DNA from: Niabella yanshanensis
GTDB lineage: Bacteria > Bacteroidota > Bacteroidia > Chitinophagales > Chitinophagaceae
NCBI RefSeq assembly: GCF_034424215.1
Contig: NZ_CP139960.1
Span: 868,001-932,000 of the forward strand
Reading direction: 5' to 3'
DNA length: 64,000 nt
Part shown: piece by piece, positions 45,205-52,743 of the stretch
Position numbering within the stretch: position 1 is the stretch's first letter
How the letters are laid out: each line of letters starts with the position of its first letter
Translations under genes and position numbers: made by a program
The notes under the pieces: generated by a model
What the model saw: the letters and a program-made list of their open reading frames with translations, nothing else
Databases searched by the model: none
What the model was told of the DNA's origin: nothing

Positions 45205-45921
45205 TTAGCGCTTGCTACTTGGTACTATATTTTTACTGGGTATGTCTTCCGGTTTAAGAATGCCATAATCCACCGCAAAAGTCACCAGGCCTGCAAACCG
45301 GTCGGTACCTATTTTAAATTTTAGGTTAGCCCGGTATTTATTTACTGTATTGGGTGACAGTGATAATTTTCTCGCTATTTCGGTAGTTTTATATTCCTGG
45401 CATATTAAACATAGTACTTCCCGCTCGTGAGCAGCAAAAAAACCGGCTGGCAACGGCTTGGGTGTATGATCTAATGCTCCCTGCACAACCATTTGAGCAA
45501 TCAGGTCGTTAGTATACTCACAATAGTATATATTTCCTCTAAGTACTGTGTCTATTGCATCCACTATTTCAACTTCTTTCGCACTTTTATACAAGAAGCC
45601 CTTTGCACCGGCTTTCATTGTCTGTCGGAATAAATCCGCATCCATATATTGAGTCCAGGCAAGCACCTTAATTTCGGGGTGTACATTTTGCAGAATGGAG
45701 ACAGCCTCCATTCCTGTAAGTTTAGGCATCTTTAGATCAGTTATGACCACATCCGGTAACAGTTCTGAGCATTTTTCAACTAATTGTTGGCCATCAGTAG
45801 CTTCGCCGCAAATAATTAGATTTGGTAAATTAGTTAGTGCTAGTTTGAGGCCTTCTAAACTACAAAAATGATCATCCGCAACAAGTATGCGTTTAGGTAA
45901 ATTGTTTCTCATGTTATACAA
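45205..45921 (-). CDS. NarL/FixJ-type response regulator
   Basis: 238 aa. Receiver ~12-125 (VADDHF acidic pocket, phospho-Asp in VVITDLKMP, Lys in FLYKSAKE) and a LuxR helix-turn-helix (~170-230: EREVLCLICQEYKTTEIARKLSLSPNTVNKYRANLKFKIG). Cognate to the histidine kinase 21 bases upstream. Confidence 0.94.
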   Translation of the reverse strand: MYNMRNNLPKRILVADDHFCSLEGLKLALTNLPNLIICGEATDGQQLVEKCSELLPDVVITDLKMPKLTGMEAVSILQNVHPEIKVLAWTQYMDADLFRQTMKAGAKGFLYKSAKEVEIVDAIDTVLRGNIYYCEYTNDLIAQMVVQGALDHTPKPLPAGFFAAHEREVLCLICQEYKTTEIARKLSLSPNTVNKYRANLKFKIGTDRFAGLVTFAVDYGILKPEDIPSKNIVPSSKR

Positions 45922-45942
45922 ACGGTTTAGTGGAGTGGATGG

Positions 45943-46683
45943 CTAATGAAGCGGAATGCTTACTAAAAACGATGCCCCGTTGATTGTTTTCGTTTCCAGC
46001 AAGCCTCCCAACAATGACACCCTATATTGTAAATTGCTTAGGCCGCTCCCTTCCCCTTCCTTCAACAAAGAGGGATGAAAGCCATTGCCATTGTCTGCAT
46101 AGTAGAAATAGAGAGTATTTCGTTGCTCCCTAAAATTTATGATGGATATGGTAGCCTCTGCATGCCTGATAGTATTATTGATCAACTCCAACAGTATACG
46201 ATACAAACTACTAACAATAAGAGGTGGAGGTTCTTTTGTCAGTTGATAATGAAACTGGAAATATAGTTGGCAAGCCATGCTATGTTGAGAAATATATCTT
46301 TCAATACTCTGCTTCAAACCATTTTTTATAATTCGATGGTCTTCCATGTTCTTTGATATCTCTCCCACCCGGCGAATACTAACTTCCAGCAAGTTTCGTG
46401 CAGATACAGCTAACTCTTTTTGCCCGCTGTTTTGATGAGCGATAGCAGCTACTTGCCTATACACTAACTGTAGCGTAGGTCCCAACTCGTCATGTAAATC
46501 CCTGGCTATGCGTAGTCGCTCCTGTCTTAAAGTATCCAATTCGCGGGTGCAAACTTTTTGCCGCTGTATAAAAAAACGGCGTTGGGCATTAAATACGATC
46601 CAGCAAAGGAAACTTAGAATAGCTCCAAGGCTTATAGCTGTGAGGATCGCCGTAAAAAATACTGGATCTGTAAAGGTGTGCAT
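45943..46683 (-). CDS. NarX-type histidine kinase with no own sensor domain
   Basis: 246 aa: one N-terminal membrane helix (~9-32), coiled linker, HisKA_3 dimerisation/phosphoacceptor (RIARDLHDELGPTLQ, His near 64) and a HATPase_c domain (LLELINNTIRHAEA; YADNGNGF; EGSGLSNLQYRV). It has no periplasmic or PAS sensor. The upstream gene overlaps it by 52 bases and encodes a 7-TM protein, the obvious candidate for its sensor subunit (inference). Confidence 0.92.
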   Translation of the reverse strand: MHTFTDPVFFTAILTAISLGAILSFLCWIVFNAQRRFFIQRQKVCTRELDTLRQERLRIARDLHDELGPTLQLVYRQVAAIAHQNSGQKELAVSARNLLEVSIRRVGEISKNMEDHRIIKNGLKQSIERYISQHSMACQLYFQFHYQLTKEPPPLIVSSLYRILLELINNTIRHAEATISIINFREQRNTLYFYYADNGNGFHPSLLKEGEGSGLSNLQYRVSLLGGLLETKTINGASFLVSIPLH

Positions 46684-47294
46684 AGAACAGCAATTAAAAA
46701 AATGACATTAACAATTACGTTGATGACAGAATAAATAACTGGAATACAAAATGCATAAATAGCGTTGGTTGACTGAGCCCATATTAAAAAACATTCTGTA
46801 AAAATTATGAAAATGTGGAGTACAATAATACCCAGGCAGATTAGCGACGGAGCATCCCTTTGTATATAACAAATACTATTACTCAAATGCCTGTAAAAAA
46901 AATGGGCACTCGCCAATACTACCATTGTTGCGTTAGCGATTACCAACGGGGAATAAAAACGCTCCAGCGTATTATAATACATCCACAGACTAGCAAAAAC
47001 ACTTAAAGATACGAGCGTCACTAATATGCAAACAGACGATGGTATAAACCTTCTATTCCATTGATGGAGGAAATACACTATAAAAACAGGCGCTACCATA
47101 GTATACAAATTGTTAACCGCAGTGTTATTAAAGAAGCGGTAGCTAGCCCATATACTTAAAATTTCCGTAACAAAGCCTGAAGACAGCCACCATATAAAAG
47201 GGTAAAATGCAGGCTGTATTTTTGAATATCTGATCCAGCCTGCTACTGCAGGAATGCCAATAAGTAGGCTTAATATAGCGTTAAGTAAAAACAA
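46632..47294 (-). CDS. 7-TM membrane protein, likely sensor partner of the kinase
   Basis: 220 aa, seven hydrophobic helices (~2-20, 29-54, 63-81, 88-108, 116-136, 150-175, 177-205) with short loops. No known catalytic motif; family not recognised. Overlaps the start of the histidine kinase gene by 52 bases, so the two proteins are made together. Begins 16 bases after the upstream small gene. Confidence 0.75.
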   Translation of the reverse strand: MFLLNAILSLLIGIPAVAGWIRYSKIQPAFYPFIWWLSSGFVTEILSIWASYRFFNNTAVNNLYTMVAPVFIVYFLHQWNRRFIPSSVCILVTLVSLSVFASLWMYYNTLERFYSPLVIANATMVVLASAHFFYRHLSNSICYIQRDAPSLICLGIIVLHIFIIFTECFLIWAQSTNAIYAFCIPVIYSVINVIVNVIFLIAVLCTPLQIQYFLRRSSQL

Positions 47295-47310
47295 TATACT
47301 TCGTTTTTAT

Positions 47311-47667
47311 TTATTGGTTAAGCTCGCTTGGCTGGGGGCAAAGTGGCGGGCACCTGTTAGCCATTTCCACGATAACGGATTGTTCCTCCTGTGCCCATGG
47401 ATTTACAGACCCCAGGATGTCCGCGTTATCTTCGTCGGAAGCAACCAATATGGCATGAACGTTCAAATCCTCATCCATACCATAATATATTCGTAAGCTG
47501 GTACAGCCAGGTTGCACTAACAGCGTATCTATTGCAGATCTATCAAAAGTTTCACTCAGAGCAAACGGTTCGATACCCTGCTGTCCTGGTATTGTAATCT
47601 GTAAGCGATGTGCCCTGTAACGAGCCGTCATTTCTGATGCGTTTTGTAATGAAATAAAATGAGACAT
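47311..47667 (-). CDS. Conserved hypothetical small protein
   Basis: 118 aa from the ATG at 47667 (MSHFISLQNASEMTARYRAH); the ATG at 47703 is in frame but lies next to a palindromic operator and adds a non-conserved stretch. Alpha/beta pattern: FDRSAIDTLLVQPGCTSLRIYYGMDEDLNVHAILVASDEDNADILG, ending with a Cys-Pro-rich tail (NRCPPLCPQPSELN). Seen by me as a recurring Bacteroidota family, function unknown. First gene of the operon with the 7-TM protein, kinase and regulators. Confidence 0.7.
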   Translation of the reverse strand: MSHFISLQNASEMTARYRAHRLQITIPGQQGIEPFALSETFDRSAIDTLLVQPGCTSLRIYYGMDEDLNVHAILVASDEDNADILGSVNPWAQEEQSVIVEMANRCPPLCPQPSELNQ

Positions 47668-47705
47668 TTCTATAAATTTTGTTGAAGCCGCAAATAATGC
47701 CATTA

Positions 47706-47748
47706 AAATACTATTTCCTATATCATTAGTGGTATAGGAAAGGTATTT
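47706..47748. promoter_or_regulatory. Long palindromic operator between divergent genes
   Basis: AAATAC-TA-TTTCCTATA, 10-base spacer, TATAGGAAA-G-GTATTT. The inner 9-bp arms (47714-47722, 47733-47741) are perfect; the outer 6-bp arms are also perfect with a one-base offset. It lies between the XRE gene (start 47833) and the signalling operon (start 47667) and could control both. Confidence 0.6.
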
Positions 47749-47832
47749 TTTTTATAATATATTTCCAGACTGTTTATGAACCAGTAAAGCGCTAATATTC
47801 CCGAAATATATTGTTAAGTTAACTTTTAAACC

Positions 47833-48126
47833 ATGAAAAATATCCGTCAAAACATGGGTTTTACCCAGGAAGAGCTTGCCATTATCTTGGGCGTCAGCCG
47901 GGCTCTCATTTCACTATACGACAAAGGGCTGCGCAGCCTCCCTGCAAAAACGCTTGAGAAGTTGTCGCGAATTCAGTTGTTATTCAATGAGGTTGAAAAA
48001 AAAGAACAGCACCTTGCCGGAAGTTATTGGCCCTGCAACAAAAGCACCGCAAACGCGCTCAGGACATGCTGCATAAACACGCTAAAAAGGCAGCGGCTCA
48101 GGCTGTTCGCCTCAGCATGGAAATAG
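47833..48126 (+). CDS. XRE-type helix-turn-helix protein, 5' part of a frameshifted gene
   Basis: 97 aa as read. Residues 1-48 are a clear HTH (NIRQNMGFTQEELAIILGVSRALISLYDKGLRSLPAKTLEKLSR). After EVEKKEQHLAG the frame loses character (SYWPCNKSTANALRTCC), while frame -1 continues with LLALQQKHRKRAQDML, the helical C-domain at 48027-48377. An A8 tract (47996-48003) lies just before the switch. Either an indel, a sequencing error, or -1 frameshifting. Divergent from the signalling operon; probably its regulator. Confidence 0.7.
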   Translation: MKNIRQNMGFTQEELAIILGVSRALISLYDKGLRSLPAKTLEKLSRIQLLFNEVEKKEQHLAGSYWPCNKSTANALRTCCINTLKRQRLRLFASAWK

Positions 48127-48377
48127 CAGAAGCCAGAGAGCGCTTTCGCCAAATGGAGCATAAATTGAATTTAATTCAGCTACTGATCCAGCAAACTGAG
48201 GTAGGCAGCCGTGAATGGAAGATACTTAGTAATCTGGAAGAACAAATGCTGCATGCATTTGACGTCTGCAATCCGTCCGGCGAATATGCATGCACTTACA
48301 GGCTCGCAATGCTGATCACTAGACAGCAGGTTGCAATGGATATGCATCAAAAACTACAAAGAAAAGACAAACACTGA
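48027..48377 (+). CDS. Helical C-terminal part of the frameshifted XRE gene
   Basis: 116 aa in the -1 frame relative to the HTH part, overlapping it by 100 bases. Almost entirely coiled-coil (AAAQAVRLSMEIAEARERFRQMEHKLNLIQLLIQQTEVGSREWKILSNLEEQML). The ATG at 48027 may allow separate translation, but with the preceding codons (LL) it reads as the continuation of the upstream protein; together about 180 aa. Confidence 0.6.
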   Translation: MALQQKHRKRAQDMLHKHAKKAAAQAVRLSMEIAEARERFRQMEHKLNLIQLLIQQTEVGSREWKILSNLEEQMLHAFDVCNPSGEYACTYRLAMLITRQQVAMDMHQKLQRKDKH

Positions 48378-48684
48378 TTGCTATAATAAAGTAGCATCAT
48401 TTAATACTACTTTGCTACTGCTATAAACTTGTAGCAAAGCCAATTGTAGCATTATAACTTTCCAACTAAAAAATCTATTTCAGGATAGCGCACACGAAGT
48501 ATTTCACACAGAAGAGCGCTAACATATTTACTTTTGGTATTTTTCAACGATTACGCAATTAATTGAGCACAGCCCGTTTAATACAAGGTTAAATTAAAGA
48601 TATTGAGAACACAAAACGGTCGTAAATGACCGTGATTTTTTTCAAATAATTGACACCTTGTTTGGCCAAAAATTATATGGCAAA
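48378..48684. other. Intergenic region rich in GTAGCA repeats
   Basis: No gene. GTAGCA or its complement occurs repeatedly between 48391 and 48451, giving AAAGTAG/CTACTTT (48388-48413) and a perfect TTTGCTAC-N12-GTAGCAAA dyad (48411-48438). A further dyad, ACGGTC-N6-GACCGT followed by a T-run, is at 48616-48641. Confidence 0.45.
48616..48641 (+). terminator. Hairpin with T-run before an XRE gene
   Basis: Stem ACGGTC (48616-48621)/GACCGT (48628-48633), loop GTAAAT, then GATTTTTTT. Works as an intrinsic terminator for the upstream gene in form, though 240 bases away; it may instead be the operator of the XRE gene starting at 48685. Confidence 0.4.
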
Positions 48685-48927
48685 ATGGATAAGGAGGAAA
48701 TTCAAAAACTAAACCTGGCTTTTGGTGAAAATCTTCGAAAAATTAGGGATTCAAAAAAAATTTCATTGCTTCAATTGTCTTACAATTGCTTCATAGATGA
48801 AAGCAAGATATCAAAGATCGAGCATGGCAGGTTTAATATCAAGCTATCGACCTTGTTTGAGCTGGCTAAGGGACTGGATGTAAGCCCTGAAAAGCTGTTA
48901 GGTTTTCCATTCGACCAGGAGGAATGA
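48685..48927 (+). CDS. Small XRE-family regulator
   Basis: 80 aa from the ATG at 48685 (MDKEEIQKLNLAFGENLRK); the earlier TTG at 48658 is less likely. Complete HTH: LRKIRDSKKISLLQLSYNCFIDESKISKIEHGRFNIKLSTLFELAKGLDVSPEKLL. DNA-binding only, no partner domain. Target unknown; it is followed by gene debris. Confidence 0.85.
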   Translation: MDKEEIQKLNLAFGENLRKIRDSKKISLLQLSYNCFIDESKISKIEHGRFNIKLSTLFELAKGLDVSPEKLLGFPFDQEE

Positions 48928-49175
48928 GGCTACAGATTAGAAGTAAGAGTTACACTATATCTCCATAATTTATACAATTGCTTAACCACAGGGTTGCTAA
49001 GACGCGAGAATAAAAGAACAACCCAGTGTAGCAACTATGTTATTGCTGAATGTTTTACTATCAAAATACAAATTGGTTGAAGGGGTAGAACAACACTTAC
49101 TTGCATAGTGTAGCTATAAGTAGTCATATCCAGTTAATCCCTAATCTGCTCATCTCCTGCCTGAAGCCTGCTGAA

Positions 49176-49334
49176 ATAGGCTTAAGCACTATCCGTCTTG
49201 AAACCCAAAACACCAATGTTACCGCATGCCGGTTTTATGAAAAATACGGCTTTAAACCAGGAGGCTATGACCAGTATTTATATGATGCTATTAAAAGCCA
49301 AGACAAAAAAGAGATCGCCTTATTTACTATTTGA
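49176..49334 (+). pseudogene. 3' remnant of a GNAT acetyltransferase
   Basis: About 52 codons: IGLSTIRLETQNTNVTACRFYEKYGFKPGGYDQYLYDAIKSQDKKEIALFTI. The N-V-x-A-C-x-F-Y-x-K-x-G-F block is the last part of a GNAT domain close to streptothricin-acetyltransferase-like enzymes. The acetyl-CoA-binding loop upstream is missing, so it is non-functional. Confidence 0.65.
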
Positions 49335-49415
49335 ATTTATCGGATGCATAAAATGATAATTAAATACTGCTATAGAAGATGGGTAAAAAATAGCTCTTGA
49401 TGTCACTTTAACTAC

Positions 49416-49817
49416 ATGAGCAACTATTTTTTTATTACCTTACTGTTTCCTGGATGTAGCCACTATAGGCCGGATAAGGTCAAAATTTATAATAATACCA
49501 ACCGACAGATCTGTTACAGTACGGTTGCCTACAATTCTAAACATTCATTAATTACCCTATCGGCGGGTGGATACATATCCTCGCTGGAAACAGGTTCTCC
49601 GGTAAGAAGAGTACCGAGCAGTTCTCAACTCGTCCAGAAAACACGCGATAGCAGCTTATACCTGCTATTCTACGACTGTAGTAACAAAGCTAATGTTTAT
49701 TCCGATTTATCAGCAGCATTGAAGGACCCCATCACCCTGAAGAGAAAATTCTCCAAGAGCCAGCTCGATAGCCTGGGATGGTTTATTGTATTTAATGATG
49801 CAGCGCCTTCTCGTTGA
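49416..49817 (+). CDS. Hypothetical lipoprotein
   Basis: 133 aa. Short signal with lipobox LFPGC (Cys14), then VKIYNNTNRQICYSTVAYNS, TGSPVRRVPSSSQ, LYLLFYDCSNKANVYSD and a C-terminal FSKSQLDSLGWFIVFND: the pattern of a common Bacteroidota family of small lipoproteins of unknown function. Located among gene remnants and repeats. Confidence 0.6.
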   Translation: MSNYFFITLLFPGCSHYRPDKVKIYNNTNRQICYSTVAYNSKHSLITLSAGGYISSLETGSPVRRVPSSSQLVQKTRDSSLYLLFYDCSNKANVYSDLSAALKDPITLKRKFSKSQLDSLGWFIVFNDAAPSR

Positions 49818-49844
49818 ACAATTATCAACTTTAAAACACTTATA

Positions 49845-50200
49845 TATGTCGCCCCTACAGGGCTTACCGATGTTTTTGAGGATACTATTACCCATATAGC
49901 GTCCCTTCGGGACTACTACCTATACACCCAACATATAGCTACACATCGTTCTTTCATGGAATACAACTTGCGCCTTATGCCATGAAGCAAAACACCGTTA
50001 ACATAAAGCATCGATCATTAAAGAGCTGGTTTATAAAATCTCAACCCGTTACATTGCCCGGTCCCATAAGGACGCAATATTAGTAACATGCCATTGAATT
50101 GGATTTAGGTCCATGGGTGCGACAGTATGGTCCCATAGGGACCACATATTGGTGGCATGTCATTTAATGTTCGGATTTAAGCCCCATAGGGGCGACATAT
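49845..50200. repeat. REP-like hairpin array
   Basis: Five short palindromes in 345 bases: 49851-49863 (GCCC..GGGC), 49901-49913 (GTCCC-TTC-GGGAC), 50061-50073 (GTCC..GGAC), 50129-50143 (GGTCCC-ATA-GGGACC) and 50181-50193 (GCCCC-ATA-GGGGC). Between the last units the flank ACATATTGGTGGCAT/ATTAGTAACATGCCATT recurs. This is the dispersed 'CCCnnnGGG' REP style of Bacteroidota. It fills most of the 508-base gap 49818-50325; nothing coding is seen there. Confidence 0.65.
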
Positions 50201-50249
50201 GCATCCAACATCGCTATACCAGGTGTATCTTTCCTTTCATTCCGGTAAG

Positions 50250-50276
50250 AAAAAGCCCGTTCAGCTACGAACGGGC
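50250..50276 (-). terminator. Intrinsic terminator of the DUF1080/Gfo-Idh pair
   Basis: Stem GCCCGTTC/GAACGGGC (50255-50262 with 50269-50276), loop AGCTAC; five T follow on the minus strand. It lies 50 bases past the DUF1080 stop. Confidence 0.75.
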
Positions 50277-50325
50277 GAAATAGTTTGACATTTTTATTAT
50301 CTCGTTACCAACACTGCCAACAAGA

Positions 50326-51036
50326 TCACAATTCTCTCAACTTAATATTTTTAAACCAAACATTATTACCATGATCCTGCAGGGCGATAAAACCAGAGCG
50401 CGACTCTCCGCCTGCATTCATAAAATCAGCCCAGTCTTTAAACTTGCTATTTAATACCATGTTTTTCCAATCTTCGTTCCACAAAGTATATTCTACCACT
50501 TTCTTACCGTTCAAGAAATGTTGCACATGGCCATCTTTAATAATGATGCGGGCTTCATTCCACTGACCAAAACCTTTATCCACCTGCGGGGTAGCCGGAA
50601 TCATATCGTATAACGACGCCGACTTGCGATTACCATTTTTACCGGCTTTAGCATCGGGGTGATTTTCATTATCGAGCACCTGGAACTCAGGAGCAGACTG
50701 GTATACCCTTTTGCCCGGTAATTCCTGCGCCAGGTATAGAATGCCGCTGTTGGCGCCCTTATCTACTTTATACATCAGCTGCAGCTCAAAATTTTTAAAC
50801 TTTTGATCAAACAACAGGTCCCCACGCTCATTAGTGGTGGCCGATCTCGCATTGATCTTTAAGGCACCATCTTCAATGGTCCAGGCATTGGGAATACCGG
50901 TCATATTATAGCCTCTCCATCCCTTCATTGTTTTCCCATCAAACAGTGTAACCCATTTTCCTTTCTTCTGTGCGGCTGCGTTGAGACCAACCAGCAATAA
51001 GGCAAACAGACTGCCCATTATTAACGTACGTTTCAT
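50326..51036 (-). CDS. DUF1080 / 3-keto-disaccharide hydrolase-like secreted protein
   Basis: 236 aa, signal peptide ~1-22. Concanavalin-like DUF1080 (PF06439) fold: WVTLFDGKTMKGWRGYNMTG, AWTIEDGALKINA, GDLLFDQKFKNFELQLMYKVDKGANSGILYLAQE, WNEARIIIKDGHVQHFLNGKKVVEY, GFIALQDHGNNVWFKNIKL. Known members include 3-keto-disaccharide hydrolases. It is 10 bases downstream of a Gfo/Idh/MocA gene, which could make the 3-keto sugar (inference). Confidence 0.92.
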   Translation of the reverse strand: MKRTLIMGSLFALLLVGLNAAAQKKGKWVTLFDGKTMKGWRGYNMTGIPNAWTIEDGALKINARSATTNERGDLLFDQKFKNFELQLMYKVDKGANSGILYLAQELPGKRVYQSAPEFQVLDNENHPDAKAGKNGNRKSASLYDMIPATPQVDKGFGQWNEARIIIKDGHVQHFLNGKKVVEYTLWNEDWKNMVLNSKFKDWADFMNAGGESRSGFIALQDHGNNVWFKNIKLREL

Positions 51037-51046
51037 TATTTAGATT

Positions 51047-52471
51047 TTATAATTGATAATTTACTTCCCAACCGGGCCTGTAGGTTCTTTTTACAAACTG
51101 GTTCACGGCGTCAAAGTTAGTCACCCGCATGGCATTTTTATCCCATAATAATTTCAGGTTGCGTGCCGGGTATTTATTGTCGATCCGTAAATCTGCACCC
51201 CGAATAGCCAGGTTGGCCATTAATAAAGCTTCTGTTAACGGACCGGCAATTTCAAAGGGCGAGCTTACTTCCTTTTTACCATAACCTGCAATACAGGCAT
51301 CCACCCATTGCGCCTGGTGGCCGCCCGCCCCACCTGCTACACGTGGATAGCGTTGTTTTACTTTTTTTGCTTTTTCATTTAAAGAAAGCGGTAGCAACCT
51401 TGCCTTTTGCCCATAGGTATCAAATAGCATTTTACCTTTTGTACCTATCATCAAAATGCCGTTTCCACCATCACCAAACATATCATTGGCTCCCAGCTCT
51501 TCCGGGCGCGTGGGCTGAATGCCGCCGTCCATCCAATGCAACTTAATCGGACCTTTTGTCTTAGCAGTTTTAGGGAAAGTAAGCGTAGCATGGCTCGAAG
51601 GCGGACAAGCTTCCGGGAAATAACCCCGTTTAAATTCATCTACATATACAGTACCCACGCTGGCTTCCACATCCTGTACATATTGCAGACCCAACACGCT
51701 GAAAGGTACTTCCAGCATATGACAGCCCATATCTCCCAAAGCACCGGTTCCATAATCCCACCATCCCCGCCAGTTAAAAGGAACCAGCTTATCGATATAA
51801 TCCTTTTGAGGAGCCGTACCCAACCAGAGATCCCAGTCCAGGTGCTTAGGCACTGCAGCCGTTTGTTTGGGCCAGGCAATACCCTGTGGCCAAACGGGCC
51901 GGTCCGTCCAGCAATACACAGTATGAATATCGCCCACCAGTCCCGCTTCAAACCATTCTTTGGCTAATCTTGGTCCATCATCCGATGCTCCCTGGTTCCC
52001 CATTTGGGTCACCACTTTGTAACGTTTGGCAGCATGGGTCAATACCCTTGCTTCCCATATATCATGCGCCACAGGTTTCTCTACATATACATGCTTGCCC
52101 AGCTGCATAGCGGCCAGGCATTGAATGGTATGCTGATGATCGGGTGAGGATATCGCCACCGCATCTATATTTTTTTGTTCCTTGTCCAGCATTTCCCGGT
52201 AATCCTTATAATATTTTGCCTTCGGGAATTTGGTTACGCTGCCCGCAGCACGCTGATCGTCTACGTCGCATAAAAAAGCCATATCAACTTTGGCATGGGC
52301 TCCAATGCTGTTGGTATTCGCGCTGCCTCTTCCGCCAACACCAATGCTGGCTACCTGCAGCTTATCGCTAGGCGCTACAAAACCTTTGCCGCCCAATACA
52401 TGGCGGGGTACAATCATAAATGCCGTAGATACTACTGCCGCATTCTTTATAAAGTCGCGTCTATTTTTCAT
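51047..52471 (-). CDS. Gfo/Idh/MocA-family oxidoreductase, Tat-like export signal
   Basis: 474 aa. RRDFIKNAAVVSTAFMIVPR is a twin-arginine-type leader, suggesting periplasmic location. Rossmann domain: VASIGVGGRGSANTNS, AFLCDVDDQRA, AVAISSPDHQHTIQCLAAMQLGKHVYVEKPVAHD (the EKP signature); then TQMGNQGASDDGPRLAKEWFEAG and the C-terminal substrate domain (WWDYGTGALGDMGCHMLE). Uses a tightly bound NAD(P) to oxidise or isomerise a sugar or cyclitol. First gene of a pair with DUF1080. Confidence 0.93.
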   Translation of the reverse strand: MKNRRDFIKNAAVVSTAFMIVPRHVLGGKGFVAPSDKLQVASIGVGGRGSANTNSIGAHAKVDMAFLCDVDDQRAAGSVTKFPKAKYYKDYREMLDKEQKNIDAVAISSPDHQHTIQCLAAMQLGKHVYVEKPVAHDIWEARVLTHAAKRYKVVTQMGNQGASDDGPRLAKEWFEAGLVGDIHTVYCWTDRPVWPQGIAWPKQTAAVPKHLDWDLWLGTAPQKDYIDKLVPFNWRGWWDYGTGALGDMGCHMLEVPFSVLGLQYVQDVEASVGTVYVDEFKRGYFPEACPPSSHATLTFPKTAKTKGPIKLHWMDGGIQPTRPEELGANDMFGDGGNGILMIGTKGKMLFDTYGQKARLLPLSLNEKAKKVKQRYPRVAGGAGGHQAQWVDACIAGYGKKEVSSPFEIAGPLTEALLMANLAIRGADLRIDNKYPARNLKLLWDKNAMRVTNFDAVNQFVKRTYRPGWEVNYQL

Positions 52472-52560
52472 TTGCTGATGTGAATACTCGTTAGGGGTAT
52501 TTAATAATTGGGTTCTAAGATAATATTATTGGGTTGTATTTGGAACTTAAATCATATTAA

Positions 52561-52743
52561 CCTTTAGTTGAACTAGCCAGACAAGTAAACATTGATAGAA
52601 TTTTGTACAAAACAGATGGGAAAGTATCGATTGACCAGGAAGAGTGGACGAAAATAAAAGAACTGTTACCTGGCCACAACGGGAGCGTTCATTTTACATA
52701 TTCAGATCATACCTCACACTTCTACCCTCTCCCTTTTGTATGA
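52561..52743 (+). pseudogene. Unrecognised coding fragment without a start codon
   Basis: An open frame of 60 codons between a TAA at 52558 and a TGA near 52741 has protein-like character in its first ~40 codons (ELARQVNIDRILYKTDGK, then VSIDQEEWTKIKELL) but no ATG. Its end runs over the Fic gene on the other strand. Probably debris of a lost gene; low certainty. Confidence 0.25.

Noticed and set aside
49845-50200. Possible CRISPR array or phage attachment region
   Set aside because: Unit spacing varies from about 50 to 160 bases, palindromes vary in sequence, and no integrase or cas gene is present.
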